37,384 bases of DNA from Clostridia bacterium (GCA_017521365.1 JAFXCT010000098.1:1-37384), one strand, 5' to 3'. Positions 22,326-30,501 are shown, counted from the stretch's first letter. Program-made: numbers and translations. Notes: generated from the letters alone by a model not told the origin.

Positions 22326-24830
22326 ATGAATTATACACTTTCCGCAGCTCAAGCAAAAGAGCTCATCGAAACTAAACTTTCTCACAATCTCGGTGTTACA
22401 CCCGAGGAAGCAAGCTATGAGCATTACTATAAAGCAGTTGCTATGATTATCAGAGATATGCTCCAGGCAGGCAGAAGAGAATTCAAAAATGAAGCCTGTG
22501 CAACGGACACTAAAAACGTTTACTACCTTTCAATGGAATTTCTTATGGGCCGTTCGCTCAAGAACAACCTTTTCAACCTCAACCTTACTTCCTCGGTAGA
22601 AAAGGCTCTCGCCTCTTTCGGCATAAAGCTCGAAAAGCTTTTTGAGTGCGAGCCCGACGCAGGTCTCGGAAACGGCGGCCTCGGCAGACTTGCAGCCTGC
22701 TACCTTGACGGACTTGCAAACCAGGGCTACAACGGTATGGGCTACTCCATACTTTATGAGTTCGGTATTTTCAAACAGAAGATTATTGACGGCTGGCAGA
22801 CAGAGCTGCCCGATTTCTGGCTTCCGGGCGGCAGCGCATGGCTTCTCGAACGTCCGCAGGATGCTCAGGAAATCCGCTTTGAGGGCTGGGTTGAAGATTT
22901 TTGGGATACCCATTATCACCACGTTGAGCTCAAGGATTACACACCTATTAAGGCTGTTCCCTACGATCTATTTGTTCCCGGTAAGGACGGTAAGGCAGTC
23001 AGCGTGCTTCGCCTTTGGTCTGCAAAGGCACCGGGTCTTGATATGGAAAACTTCAACCAGGGCAACTACCTCAAGGCTGTTGAGCAGAACGCAATGGCAG
23101 AGGTTATCAGCAAGGTGCTCTACCCCTCCGACAACCATCCCGAGGGCAAGAGCCTCCGCCTTAAACAGCAGTATTTCCTCGTTTCCGCTTCAATCCAGGA
23201 TATTGTAAGCCGCCACCTGCGCCGTTTCGGCACGATTGAGAATTTCGCCGAAAAGAACGCAGTACACATCAACGACACTCATCCCACACTCGCTATTCCC
23301 GAGCTTATGAGAATCTTCCTCGACGAATGCGGCTACGGCTGGGACGATGCCTGGAGAATTGTCAGCCGGACCTGTGCTTACACAAACCATACGGTTATGA
23401 AGGAAGCACTCGAATGCTGGGGTGAAGACCTGTTCAAGCGTCTGCTACCCAGAATCTATCAGATTACAAAGGAAATTGACAACCGTTTCCGCTCTTACGT
23501 GTGGGACTCCACCTACGATGCCGATTATGTTGAGCGCACGGCAGTTATTTCGGGCGGCTCGGTGAGAATGGCAAACCTCTGCGTTGCCGCAGGCCACCAC
23601 GTCAACGGCGTTTCCGCCCTGCACAGCCAGATTCTCAAGGACACGGTGTTCAACGACTACTACAGGCTGATGCCCGAAAAGTTTACAAACGTTACCAACG
23701 GTATTGCTCACCGCCGCTGGCTCAACCAGTCCAACCCCGAGCTTACCAAGTACCTCACCTCCCTTATCGGCAACGGCTTCACCTACAACGCCGCAGAGCT
23801 TTCAAAGCTGCGTGAATACAAGGACAACAAGGAAGTTCTTGAAACTCTTGAGAAAATTAAGCTTGCCAACAAGCAGCGTTTTGCAAAGTATATCAAGCAA
23901 AAGCAGGGTGTTGACATTGACCCGAACTCAATTTTCGACGTTCAGGTAAAGCGTCTGCACGAGTATAAGCGCCAGCACCTCAACGCACTTCATATCGTTT
24001 CCAGATACCTTGCAATCAAGGAAAATCCCGACGGCGATTTCATTCCCCACACCTATATTTTCGCCGCAAAGGCAGCTTCAGGATACATTGTGGCAAAGAG
24101 AATCATCAACTTCATCTGCGAACTCGGCAAGCTTATTGATGCCGACCCCGATGTAAGAGGCAGACTTAAGGTTGTTTTCGTTGAGGATTACAACGTTTCA
24201 GTTGCCGAAATGCTTATGCCTGCCGCCGATATAAGCGAGCAGATTTCCCTTGCAGGCACAGAGGCAAGCGGCACGGGCAATATGAAGCTTATGCTTAACG
24301 GTGCAATCACACTCGGCACAATGGACGGCGCAAATATTGAAATTCACGAGGCTGTCGGCGAAGAAAACATTATAATCTTCGGTATGAAGACACCCGAGGT
24401 AAATGCGCTTAAAGCAAACTACAATCCCCGCACCTACTACGAAAACAACTCCGAGATTCACAAGGTTATTGATTTCATAAACAAGGGTATCAACGGCAAG
24501 TCCTTCCCCGATGTAAGTGCATCAATCATCTATCACGACCCGTATATGGTACTTGCAGATTTTGCCGATTACCGAAAGGCACAGCAGAGAATTGACGAGC
24601 TGTGGAAGGACCGTGAGGGCTGGAACAGAATGTCCCTTATGAACATTTCAGGTGCAGGCAGATTTGCCGCTGACAGAGCAATCAACGAATATGCCGCAAA
24701 CATCTGGAACACCGCTCCTGCTGTAAAGCCTGCCGCAAAAGAGGAAAAGAAAACCGCAAAGAAGACAGAAGCCAAGACAACCAAAAGCCGGCGGCAAAAA
24801 AGTCTGCAGCAAAAAGCAAATAATTCTTGA
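22326..24830 (+). CDS. glgP: Glycogen/alpha-glucan phosphorylase (GT35) with frameshifted tail
   Basis: 834 residues from ATG 22326. The enzyme releases glucose-1-phosphate from alpha-1,4-glucans and needs pyridoxal phosphate. PLP Lys654 lies in GTGNMKLMLNG; also present are LEFLMGR-like SMEFLMGRSL, GNGGLGRLAACYLDG, and HINDTHP. The core ends near residue 795. After it comes a Lys/Ala tail (PAAKEEKKTAKKTEAKTTK), atypical for phosphorylases. At the AAAA run 24783-24786 the reading appears shifted: one more A would give KKPAAKKSAAKSK and a stop at 24821-24823, instead of the present SRRQKSLQQKANNS ending at 24830. Catalytic core intact. It partners with the GH13 enzyme downstream in alpha-glucan breakdown. 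Confidence 0.95.
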   Translation: MNYTLSAAQAKELIETKLSHNLGVTPEEASYEHYYKAVAMIIRDMLQAGRREFKNEACATDTKNVYYLSMEFLMGRSLKNNLFNLNLTSSVEKALASFGIKLEKLFECEPDAGLGNGGLGRLAACYLDGLANQGYNGMGYSILYEFGIFKQKIIDGWQTELPDFWLPGGSAWLLERPQDAQEIRFEGWVEDFWDTHYHHVELKDYTPIKAVPYDLFVPGKDGKAVSVLRLWSAKAPGLDMENFNQGNYLKAVEQNAMAEVISKVLYPSDNHPEGKSLRLKQQYFLVSASIQDIVSRHLRRFGTIENFAEKNAVHINDTHPTLAIPELMRIFLDECGYGWDDAWRIVSRTCAYTNHTVMKEALECWGEDLFKRLLPRIYQITKEIDNRFRSYVWDSTYDADYVERTAVISGGSVRMANLCVAAGHHVNGVSALHSQILKDTVFNDYYRLMPEKFTNVTNGIAHRRWLNQSNPELTKYLTSLIGNGFTYNAAELSKLREYKDNKEVLETLEKIKLANKQRFAKYIKQKQGVDIDPNSIFDVQVKRLHEYKRQHLNALHIVSRYLAIKENPDGDFIPHTYIFAAKAASGYIVAKRIINFICELGKLIDADPDVRGRLKVVFVEDYNVSVAEMLMPAADISEQISLAGTEASGTGNMKLMLNGAITLGTMDGANIEIHEAVGEENIIIFGMKTPEVNALKANYNPRTYYENNSEIHKVIDFINKGINGKSFPDVSASIIYHDPYMVLADFADYRKAQQRIDELWKDREGWNRMSLMNISGAGRFAADRAINEYAANIWNTAPAVKPAAKEEKKTAKKTEAKTTKSRRQKSLQQKANNS

Positions 24831-24855
24831 CAAAACTATTATAAAAGCCTAAAAT
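24827..24855 (+). promoter_or_regulatory. Promoter of the mgtE leader transcript
   Basis: Consensus TTGACA (24827-24832), 17-nt spacer, TAAAAT (24850-24855). The -35 box contains the glgP stop codon TGA. The predicted start near 24862 coincides with a short 5' hairpin, ATGGGT/ACCCAT (24863-24868/24874-24879). Confidence 0.75.
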
Positions 24856-24906
24856 TTAATAAATGGGTTTTTGACCCATAATTCTCTTAAAAGGAGGCAA
24901 ACTGTT

Positions 24907-25020
24907 TTGGACAGTAAGGACAGCATACCTTTATGTTGCTCAGGTTTTAAAACAAAACAGCAGTCGCTGAACTGTGAAAACGGCAGCTGTCAGCCTCCGT
25001 GTGCATTTAAAGCACTTTGA
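24907..25020 (+). CDS. Cysteine-rich 37-residue leader ORF upstream of mgtE
   Basis: A strong AAAGGAGG (24891-24897 region) lies 9 nt before a TTG start; the frame ends at TGA 25018-25020. The peptide begins MDSKDSIPLCC and ends CENGSCQPPCAFKAL. Five of 37 residues are Cys (10, 11, 23, 28, 32) and Pro30-Pro31 precedes the last Cys. No hydrophobic segment and no known domain that I recognise. The start codon sits in the loop of a hairpin ACTGT/ACAGT (24901-24905/24911-24915). Its position between a good promoter and a terminator-like hairpin in front of mgtE suggests a regulatory leader peptide; a small metal-binding protein is the alternative. Translation is inferred only from the ribosome site and the clean frame. 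Confidence 0.55.
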   Translation: MDSKDSIPLCCSGFKTKQQSLNCENGSCQPPCAFKAL

Positions 25021-25040
25021 GAGCTGATTAGCTTACTTTG

Positions 25041-25078
25041 CCCTTTCCGCACAGCACGGCTGCGGAAAGGGTGTTTTT
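25041..25078 (+). terminator. Terminator-like hairpin abutting the mgtE start codon
   Basis: Perfect 11-bp stem CCCTTTCCGCA (25041-25051) / TGCGGAAAGGG (25061-25071), then TGTTTTTT, and ATG at 25080. The 3' arm carries AAAGGG, the only ribosome-site candidate for mgtE. The hairpin can therefore both stop transcription and hide the ribosome site. Such a terminator between promoter and gene is the signature of attenuation. Confidence 0.75.
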
Positions 25079-25079
25079 T

Positions 25080-26429
25080 ATGGATGAAATGAATTTCGAT
25101 ATGCTCAACGAGCTGCTTGCCGCAGGCAAATTCGGCACGCTCAAATCAGAGCTCAATGAGCTCAATGAAGTTGATATAGCCGAATTCTTCGGCAGCCTTG
25201 AGCCTAAGCAGCAGCTTCTCGTATTCCGTATTCTTTCAAAGGATATGTCGGCAGAGGTTTTTGCTTACCTTGAGCCCGACGACCAGATAAATATTGTTAA
25301 CCTAATCACGGACCGAGAGCTCAGCGAGCTTGTTGACGAGCTTTTCCTTGACGACACGGTGGACTTTCTTGAGGAAGTGCCAGCCAACGTTGTTACCCGT
25401 GTTTTAAAGGCGGCAGACAAGGAAACCAGACAGCTTATCAACCGCTTTTTAAGCTACCCCGAAAACAGTGCAGGCAGCATTATGACCATTGAAATGGTTC
25501 AGCTGCACGATTATCTTACGGTTGAAGAGGCAATTGAAAACATAAGGCGCACGGGTATTGATAAGGAAACGATTTATACCTGTTACTGTATCGACAAGGC
25601 ACGCCACCTCGTAGGTACGATTGACCTGAGTGAGCTGATATTCAACGACGGCAACACACTTCTCAGCGACATCATGGAAGAGGATGCCTCTCTTATAAGC
25701 GTAAACACTCACGATGACCAGGAATACGTTGCCGATATCGTAACAAAATACGACCTGTTGAGCGTTCCCGTAACCGATAAGGAAAACCGCCTTGTCGGTA
25801 TCGTCACAATCGACGACGTTATTGACGTTATTGAAGAAGAGGTCACCGAAGACTTTGAAAAGATGGCAGCTATGACCCCGTCGGATGACGAATACCTTAA
25901 AACCGGTGTTTTCAAGCTGGCTAAAAACAGAATAGTCTGGCTTCTCATTCTTATGATTTCGGGCACGTTTACGGGCAAAATAATTGAAGGCTACGAAACC
26001 CTGCTTGCCGGCTTTGTTGCACTTACAGCCTCTATGCCTATGCTTATGGGTACGGGCGGTAACGCAGGCAGTCAGGCTTCAACGCTTATCATCCGCGGTC
26101 TTGCAGTAGGCGAAATTGAAATAAAGGACTATTTCAAAATCGTAATGAAGGAGCTGCGTGTTGCCGCAGTCTGCGGTGTTGTGCTCGGTGCGGCGAACAT
26201 TTTGCGTATGTACCTTTTCAGCGAGGGTACAATTGAGGTTTTCCTCGTGGTTTCGCTTGCAATGTTTATAGCAATTGTCGTTGCAAAGCTCATCGGCTGT
26301 TCTCTGCCCATTTTTGCTAAAATCGTAAAGCTTGACCCTGCGCTTATGGCAGGCCCGATGATTGCAACACTTGTTGACATCGTAACTCTCGTTATCTACT
26401 TTGCACTTGCAAAGGTATTCTTGTTATAA
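25080..26429 (+). CDS. mgtE: Magnesium transporter MgtE
   Basis: 449 residues from ATG 25080. MgtE is a Mg2+ channel gated by intracellular Mg2+. Domains in order: superhelical N-domain (about 10-130, ELNEVDIAEFFGSL, LEEVPANVVTRVL), two CBS domains (about 135-255, including LLSVPVTDKENRLVGIVTIDDV), a connecting plug helix, and five transmembrane helices (about 285-449). The pore signature MLMGTGGNAGSQASTL is intact. The first 10 or so residues follow the terminator hairpin directly. It is expressed from the leader at 24827 onward, probably under attenuation control, and reads on into the GH13 gene 14 bp downstream. Confidence 0.96.
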   Translation: MDEMNFDMLNELLAAGKFGTLKSELNELNEVDIAEFFGSLEPKQQLLVFRILSKDMSAEVFAYLEPDDQINIVNLITDRELSELVDELFLDDTVDFLEEVPANVVTRVLKAADKETRQLINRFLSYPENSAGSIMTIEMVQLHDYLTVEEAIENIRRTGIDKETIYTCYCIDKARHLVGTIDLSELIFNDGNTLLSDIMEEDASLISVNTHDDQEYVADIVTKYDLLSVPVTDKENRLVGIVTIDDVIDVIEEEVTEDFEKMAAMTPSDDEYLKTGVFKLAKNRIVWLLILMISGTFTGKIIEGYETLLAGFVALTASMPMLMGTGGNAGSQASTLIIRGLAVGEIEIKDYFKIVMKELRVAAVCGVVLGAANILRMYLFSEGTIEVFLVVSLAMFIAIVVAKLIGCSLPIFAKIVKLDPALMAGPMIATLVDIVTLVIYFALAKVFLL

Positions 26430-26443
26430 GGATTAAATCCCCT

Positions 26444-28303
26444 ATGCACTATATCCCCTACAATTCAAGACTTCAGTTTCATAAAAACAAATTCGGTGCA
26501 ATTCCTTCGGACTGCACCGTTTGTTTGCGTGTAATACTTCCGCGTGAAATACGCTGCAGCGCAGTTAGGCTGTGCGTAAAGAAGGACGGCGAGGACGAGG
26601 TAAAGTATTCCTTTGAGTGGGACTGTATGGAGGGACTTGGCGAGGAATGGTGGAAAATTGATTTCACACCCCACTCCCCCGGTCTTTACTGGTATCACTT
26701 CGAATACGACATTCCCTTCGGCAGCGGTAAAATTTACCACAGGGGCAACGGTATCGGTGCACTGTGTGCAGAGGGCAAGGAATGGCAGTTAACGGTATAT
26801 GATAAGGATTTCAAAACTCCCGACCGCTTTAAGGGCGGAATAATTTACCAGATTTTTCCCGACCGCTTCAACAAGGCGGAAATTGAATATAAGGATATAC
26901 CAGAGGACAGAGAAATACGCACCGACTGGGGTGAGCTTCCCCGATGGGAGCCGAACAAAAACGGCAAGGTAACCAACAGCGACTATTTCTGCGGAAACCT
27001 CAAAGGTATTGAAGAAAAGCTCGGCTATATTGCCTCACTCGGAGTTACCTGCATATATTTAAACCCGATTTTTGAGGCGCACTCCAACCACCGCTACAAC
27101 ACGGCGGATTACACGAAAATTGACCCGCTTCTCGGCACGGAAGAGGATTTTGCCGACCTTTGCAAAGCCGCAAAGGAAAAAGGAATAGACATAATCCTTG
27201 ACGGTGTTTTCAATCACACAGGCTCGGACAGCGTTTATTTCAACAAATCAGGACGATACAATTCTGTCGGAGCTTACCAGAGCAAGGAATCGCCGTATTA
27301 TTCGTGGTATTCCTTCCGCAAATGGCCAAAGGAATATGACAGTTGGTGGGATTTTGACACCCTGCCCGACACCAGCGAAACTGACGAAGGCTTCCGAAGC
27401 TTCCTTTTCGGCGACGGCGGAGTAATAAAAAAGTGGCTCAGACTCGGTGCCTCCGGCTGGAGGCTGGACGTTGCGGACGAATTGCCCGACAGCTTTCTTG
27501 ACGAGCTTTGTGCCTGTGTAAAAGCCGAAAAGCCCGACGCACTTATTCTGGGCGAGGTATGGGAGGACGCATCCAACAAATGCGCCTATAACAAGCGCAG
27601 GCGATACCTTCTCGGCGGTCAGCTTGACAGCGTTATGAACTACCCGTTTGCGGATGCCGTAATGTATTTTATGAGGACGGGCATTGCCAACGGCTTTACA
27701 GAAAAAATTACAACTATACTCGAAAACTATCCGCCGCAATGCATAAGCCTGCTTATGAATCATATCGGAACGCACGACACCGTAAGGGCAATCACCGCAA
27801 TGGTGGGAGAAAGCGTATCCGGCAAGGACCGCAGGTGGCAGGCAGAGCGCAGACTGACAGACGAACAGCGCGAAATCGGCATAAAAATGATGAAAACCGC
27901 CGCCGCAATACAGTTCACCCTGCCGGGTATACCGAGTATTTATTACGGCGACGAGGTCGGACTTGAGGGCTGCCGTGACCCGTTCAACAGAGGCTGTTTC
28001 CCGTGGGGCAGCGAAAACGGTGAGCTGCTTGACTGGTACAGAAAGCTCGGCAAAATACGCCGCAGCTCCCCTGCACTTGCAAACGGCAGCTTTGTTCCTG
28101 TTTCCGAAGCGGCGGGCTGTATAGCCTACGCAAGGGAAGACGGCGTGAGCAAGCTTCTGACAATTGCCAACCGCAACGTTCACCCCATAACCTATTATTT
28201 GCCCGAAGAGTGGCACGGTGCAAGACTGCTGCTGGGCGGTACGGATATAAAGTACACAAGCGTGGATATTCCTGCCTACGGAGCAGTAATTTTGCGAAAA
28301 TGA
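26444..28303 (+). CDS. GH13 alpha-glucan hydrolase (neopullulanase/cyclomaltodextrinase-like)
   Basis: 619 residues, no signal peptide, so intracellular. An N-terminal beta-domain of about 130 residues (CBM34-like) precedes the alpha-amylase barrel, as in neopullulanases and maltogenic enzymes. Conserved regions: IIYQIFPDRF, DIILDGVFNHTGSDS, GWRLDVADE with nucleophile D342, ILGEVWED with acid/base E371, and NHIGTHDT with D445. A C-terminal beta-sandwich ends the protein. It would hydrolyse maltodextrins or cyclodextrins and complements GlgP in storage- or imported-glucan breakdown. It starts 14 bp after mgtE, with AAGGA upstream. Confidence 0.93.
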   Translation: MHYIPYNSRLQFHKNKFGAIPSDCTVCLRVILPREIRCSAVRLCVKKDGEDEVKYSFEWDCMEGLGEEWWKIDFTPHSPGLYWYHFEYDIPFGSGKIYHRGNGIGALCAEGKEWQLTVYDKDFKTPDRFKGGIIYQIFPDRFNKAEIEYKDIPEDREIRTDWGELPRWEPNKNGKVTNSDYFCGNLKGIEEKLGYIASLGVTCIYLNPIFEAHSNHRYNTADYTKIDPLLGTEEDFADLCKAAKEKGIDIILDGVFNHTGSDSVYFNKSGRYNSVGAYQSKESPYYSWYSFRKWPKEYDSWWDFDTLPDTSETDEGFRSFLFGDGGVIKKWLRLGASGWRLDVADELPDSFLDELCACVKAEKPDALILGEVWEDASNKCAYNKRRRYLLGGQLDSVMNYPFADAVMYFMRTGIANGFTEKITTILENYPPQCISLLMNHIGTHDTVRAITAMVGESVSGKDRRWQAERRLTDEQREIGIKMMKTAAAIQFTLPGIPSIYYGDEVGLEGCRDPFNRGCFPWGSENGELLDWYRKLGKIRRSSPALANGSFVPVSEAAGCIAYAREDGVSKLLTIANRNVHPITYYLPEEWHGARLLLGGTDIKYTSVDIPAYGAVILRK

Positions 28304-28332
28304 TTGACAAAACGGCTTTAAAATGGGATAAT
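28304..28332 (+). promoter_or_regulatory. Promoter of the secreted PHP-domain gene
   Basis: TTGACA (28304-28309) immediately after the stop of the GH13 gene, 17-nt spacer, GATAAT (28327-28332). About 33 nt separate the -10 box from the ATG at 28366. Confidence 0.75.
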
Positions 28333-28365
28333 ATAAGTTATAAAATTTAAACAGGAGGCACAAAA

Positions 28366-29730
28366 ATGAAAGCTAAAAAATTTATTGCACTTATCCTGTC
28401 AGCACTTATGATTATGTCTGTATCCGTTATCGGTGCAGGCGCAGCAAACGCAGAATACACAATCGTTTCACCCTACAAGGACGTTATCTGGGAGGGTGAC
28501 GGTGCCTGGGGTGCATACAAAGGCACACTCCACACCCACACAACCTACAGCGACGCTGAGCTCGACCTGCCCACAATGATTAAGGGCTATTACAACGAAG
28601 ATTTTGATTTCGTTGCAAATGCTGACCACGGCGTTACGGGCGTTGAATGGAACAAGGAGCCTGCACGCCCCATTCTCTATCTCTACCAGTACCTTCTCGG
28701 CAAAAAGGTATGCCACCTCACAGACGAGGAATATGAGGCAATTACCACCGGTACATATCCCCTTGAGGACGGTACAATCAGAAACAAGAAGATGGTCTGC
28801 GTTACGGGCGCAAACGAATTCGGCTACATCACACTCACAAAGAGCCACACAAACGGCTATTTCCTGCCCGCTGATGTCGGCAACACATGGGACGGCGGCG
28901 AAAACAGCTTCGAGGGCGCAATCAAGTTCATCGAAGAAAACGGCGGTCTTTCCCACATCAACCATCCCGGTGACTGGCTCAACTCCAACAGCAACCCCGA
29001 AATAGTAAATGACCCCGAAAGCATCAAGTATTTCGGTGACCTTCTTCTCAAGTACGACTCCTGCCTCGGCACGGAAATCTTCAACGAGAGAAACGGTACG
29101 ACAGGCTACGACAGAATTCTCTGGGACAACCTGCTGATGTACTGCCTGCCCTACGGCAAGAACGTATGGGGCTACAGCAACACGGATGCTCACTGGCTGA
29201 GCACTATCGACACCTCTTTCAGCGTATTTATGATGGAAGAGAACGATATGGACCACGTTAAGGAAACAATGCAGTCCGGTGCTTTCTTCGCAGTTACAAG
29301 AAAGCTTCGCGGCAACAACTTTGAAATCGGCCCCAAGGAAGAATTTGACGTTTGCGGCTCTGACCTTCCTTACCCGATGTTTACAAAGCTCACCGTTGAC
29401 GGCCACAAGATTACCGCCGGTGCAAAGGACGCACAGCACATCCAGTTCATTGCGAACGGCGAGGTTATTTTCGAGCAGACAGTCAACGGCAACGGCGAAT
29501 TCACACTTGACCTTGACACAATTGAAAACGCAGAGGAGCTTCTCTACGTCAGAGTTGAGCTTCTCGGCGAAGGTGGTATGTGCGCTTCACAGCCTCTCGT
29601 TATCGACAACGGCAGCGAGCCTCTCACCTTTGAGGAAGAAGAAATCAGCCTTGTTGACCAAATCATCAGCTGGTTCAAGGACACAAGACTCTACGTAATC
29701 TTCCAGGAAATTGCAAGAGCAATTGGCTAA
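28366..29730 (+). CDS. Secreted PHP-domain metal-dependent phosphoesterase-like protein
   Basis: 454 residues. Residues 1-29 are a Sec signal peptide (KAKK, hydrophobic core, ANA before E). PHP (polymerase and histidinol phosphatase) metal-site motifs follow: TLHTHTTYSD (H56, H58, D63), NADHG (D87, H88), a glutamate in GANEF, LSHINHPGD, and SNTDAHW near residue 270. The C-terminal 110 residues look like a beta-sandwich, then a short amphipathic tail. PHP enzymes hydrolyse phosphoesters with up to three metals; most are cytoplasmic, so secretion is notable. The substrate is unknown. Good AGGAGG before the ATG, own promoter, and terminator downstream, so a monocistronic unit. Confidence 0.87.
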   Translation: MKAKKFIALILSALMIMSVSVIGAGAANAEYTIVSPYKDVIWEGDGAWGAYKGTLHTHTTYSDAELDLPTMIKGYYNEDFDFVANADHGVTGVEWNKEPARPILYLYQYLLGKKVCHLTDEEYEAITTGTYPLEDGTIRNKKMVCVTGANEFGYITLTKSHTNGYFLPADVGNTWDGGENSFEGAIKFIEENGGLSHINHPGDWLNSNSNPEIVNDPESIKYFGDLLLKYDSCLGTEIFNERNGTTGYDRILWDNLLMYCLPYGKNVWGYSNTDAHWLSTIDTSFSVFMMEENDMDHVKETMQSGAFFAVTRKLRGNNFEIGPKEEFDVCGSDLPYPMFTKLTVDGHKITAGAKDAQHIQFIANGEVIFEQTVNGNGEFTLDLDTIENAEELLYVRVELLGEGGMCASQPLVIDNGSEPLTFEEEEISLVDQIISWFKDTRLYVIFQEIARAIG

Positions 29731-29789
29731 GCGAGCCTAAGAACTCCCCTTCAAAATTTCACTTTTAAAATCAACTTTTAGTTGAAGAA

Positions 29790-29819
29790 AAAAGGCACGG
29801 CAAGTATACCGTGCCTTTT
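29790..29819. terminator. Bidirectional terminator between convergent genes
   Basis: Perfect 11-bp stem AAAAGGCACGG (29790-29800) / CCGTGCCTTTT (29809-29819), 8-nt loop, with T-rich 3' flanks in the minus direction (TTTTTTC). A smaller hairpin TCAACTTTTAGTTGA precedes it at 29771-29785. Confidence 0.85.
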
Positions 29820-29840
29820 AATTATTCGTTTGAATAAGAT

Positions 29841-30008
29841 TTATGCTTCGGCCTCGCAGCAGGAGCAGGAAACGTAGCACTCTTCGTCGTTAGCCTTGGC
29901 AGCCTTCTTTTCCTGGAACTTTTTGATTGCGAAGTAAACGCCTGCAACAACTGCGGCGATAGCAGCGATAATGCCGATAACCTTAAGAACCTTCATGAAA
30001 CATTTCAT
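29841..30008 (-). CDS. 55-residue single-pass membrane peptide with C-terminal cysteine cluster
   Basis: ATG 30008 has AAGGAGG exactly 9 nt upstream; the frame ends at 29841. Residues 1-10 are basic (MKCFMKVLKV) and about 11-28 form one hydrophobic helix (IGIIAAIAAVVAGVYFAI). A positively charged KKFQEKKAAK stretch follows, then ECYVSCSCCEAEA with four closely spaced Cys. No named family is claimed; similar small proteins (hydrophobic helix, KKF, Cys-rich end) are known to me from clostridial genomes but unassigned. The Cys cluster may bind metal or be redox-active. It is a single gene between terminators. Confidence 0.75.
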   Translation of the reverse strand: MKCFMKVLKVIGIIAAIAAVVAGVYFAIKKFQEKKAAKANDEECYVSCSCCEAEA

Positions 30009-30110
30009 TTTGGTAATCCTCCTTAAATTTCAATAATAAATACCAATAAAAGTATAACCTTTACACAAGGCAATGTCAAGATAAAACCTGCAAATAAAAA
30101 TAAAAAAATT

Positions 30111-30160
30111 TGCGGTCTACCTCTGCTTCCGACTGATTTCGGAAACACAGGTAGACCGCA
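30111..30160 (-). terminator. Structured terminator of rpsT
   Basis: Perfect 12-bp stem TGCGGTCTACCT (30111-30122) / AGGTAGACCGCA (30149-30160) with a nested hairpin TTCCGA/TCGGAA (30127-30132/30139-30144), followed on the minus strand by a long T-rich tract. A further hairpin (30171-30180 with 30187-30196, one mismatch) lies between it and the rpsT stop. Confidence 0.85.
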
Positions 30161-30208
30161 GGCTTTGCGTGAGGTCGGGCAGGAAAGCCCAACCTCAAAT
30201 AACACGCC

Positions 30209-30466
30209 TTAAGCCTTGTTTGCCTTGAGTACAAGAGCGGACTTCTTTCTCGCAGCGTTGTTCTTGTGGATGATACCCTTTGCTGCAGCCTGGTCGATCT
30301 TTTTGACTGCTGCTGTTACAAGAGCATCCTTGTCTGCGGAATTAGCCTCGATTGCGGCGTTAGCCTTCTTGATAGCTGTCTTGAGAGCGGAGTTAGCAGA
30401 CTTGTTGCGAGCTGCCTTTGTCTTGTTGACGAGAACTCTCTTCTTTGCAGATTTAATGTTCGGCAC
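30209..30466 (-). CDS. rpsT: 30S ribosomal protein S20
   Basis: 85 residues from GTG 30466. The start is set by homology (all S20 begin PNIKSAKKR after the initiator) and by AAGGAGG 8 nt before the GTG; a longer frame to 30475 exists. Lysine/alanine-rich, helical, with the usual ending (IHKNNAARKKSAL). It binds 16S rRNA in early 30S assembly. The rpsT-gpr-spoIIP linkage here matches the arrangement in Bacillus and many Clostridia, with rpsT divergent. Confidence 0.97.
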   Translation of the reverse strand: MPNIKSAKKRVLVNKTKAARNKSANSALKTAIKKANAAIEANSADKDALVTAAVKKIDQAAAKGIIHKNNAARKKSALVLKANKA

Positions 30467-30501
30467 GGAATACACCTCCTTTTACTATCACACAGATATG
30501 T

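Noticed and set aside
24856..25040. M-box or other known Mg2+ riboswitch before mgtE
   Set aside because: I could not recognise conserved M-box blocks by eye and a translated ORF fills most of the space. An Rfam search is needed to exclude it firmly.
27248..28363. Long minus-strand open frame opposite the GH13 gene
   Set aside because: The GH13 gene has all catalytic motifs in the plus frame; the antisense product shows no recognisable features and is explained by codon bias.
28468..29439. 323-codon minus-strand open frame opposite the secreted PHP gene
   Set aside because: Antisense shadow. Valine/cysteine-rich product without motifs or start signals.
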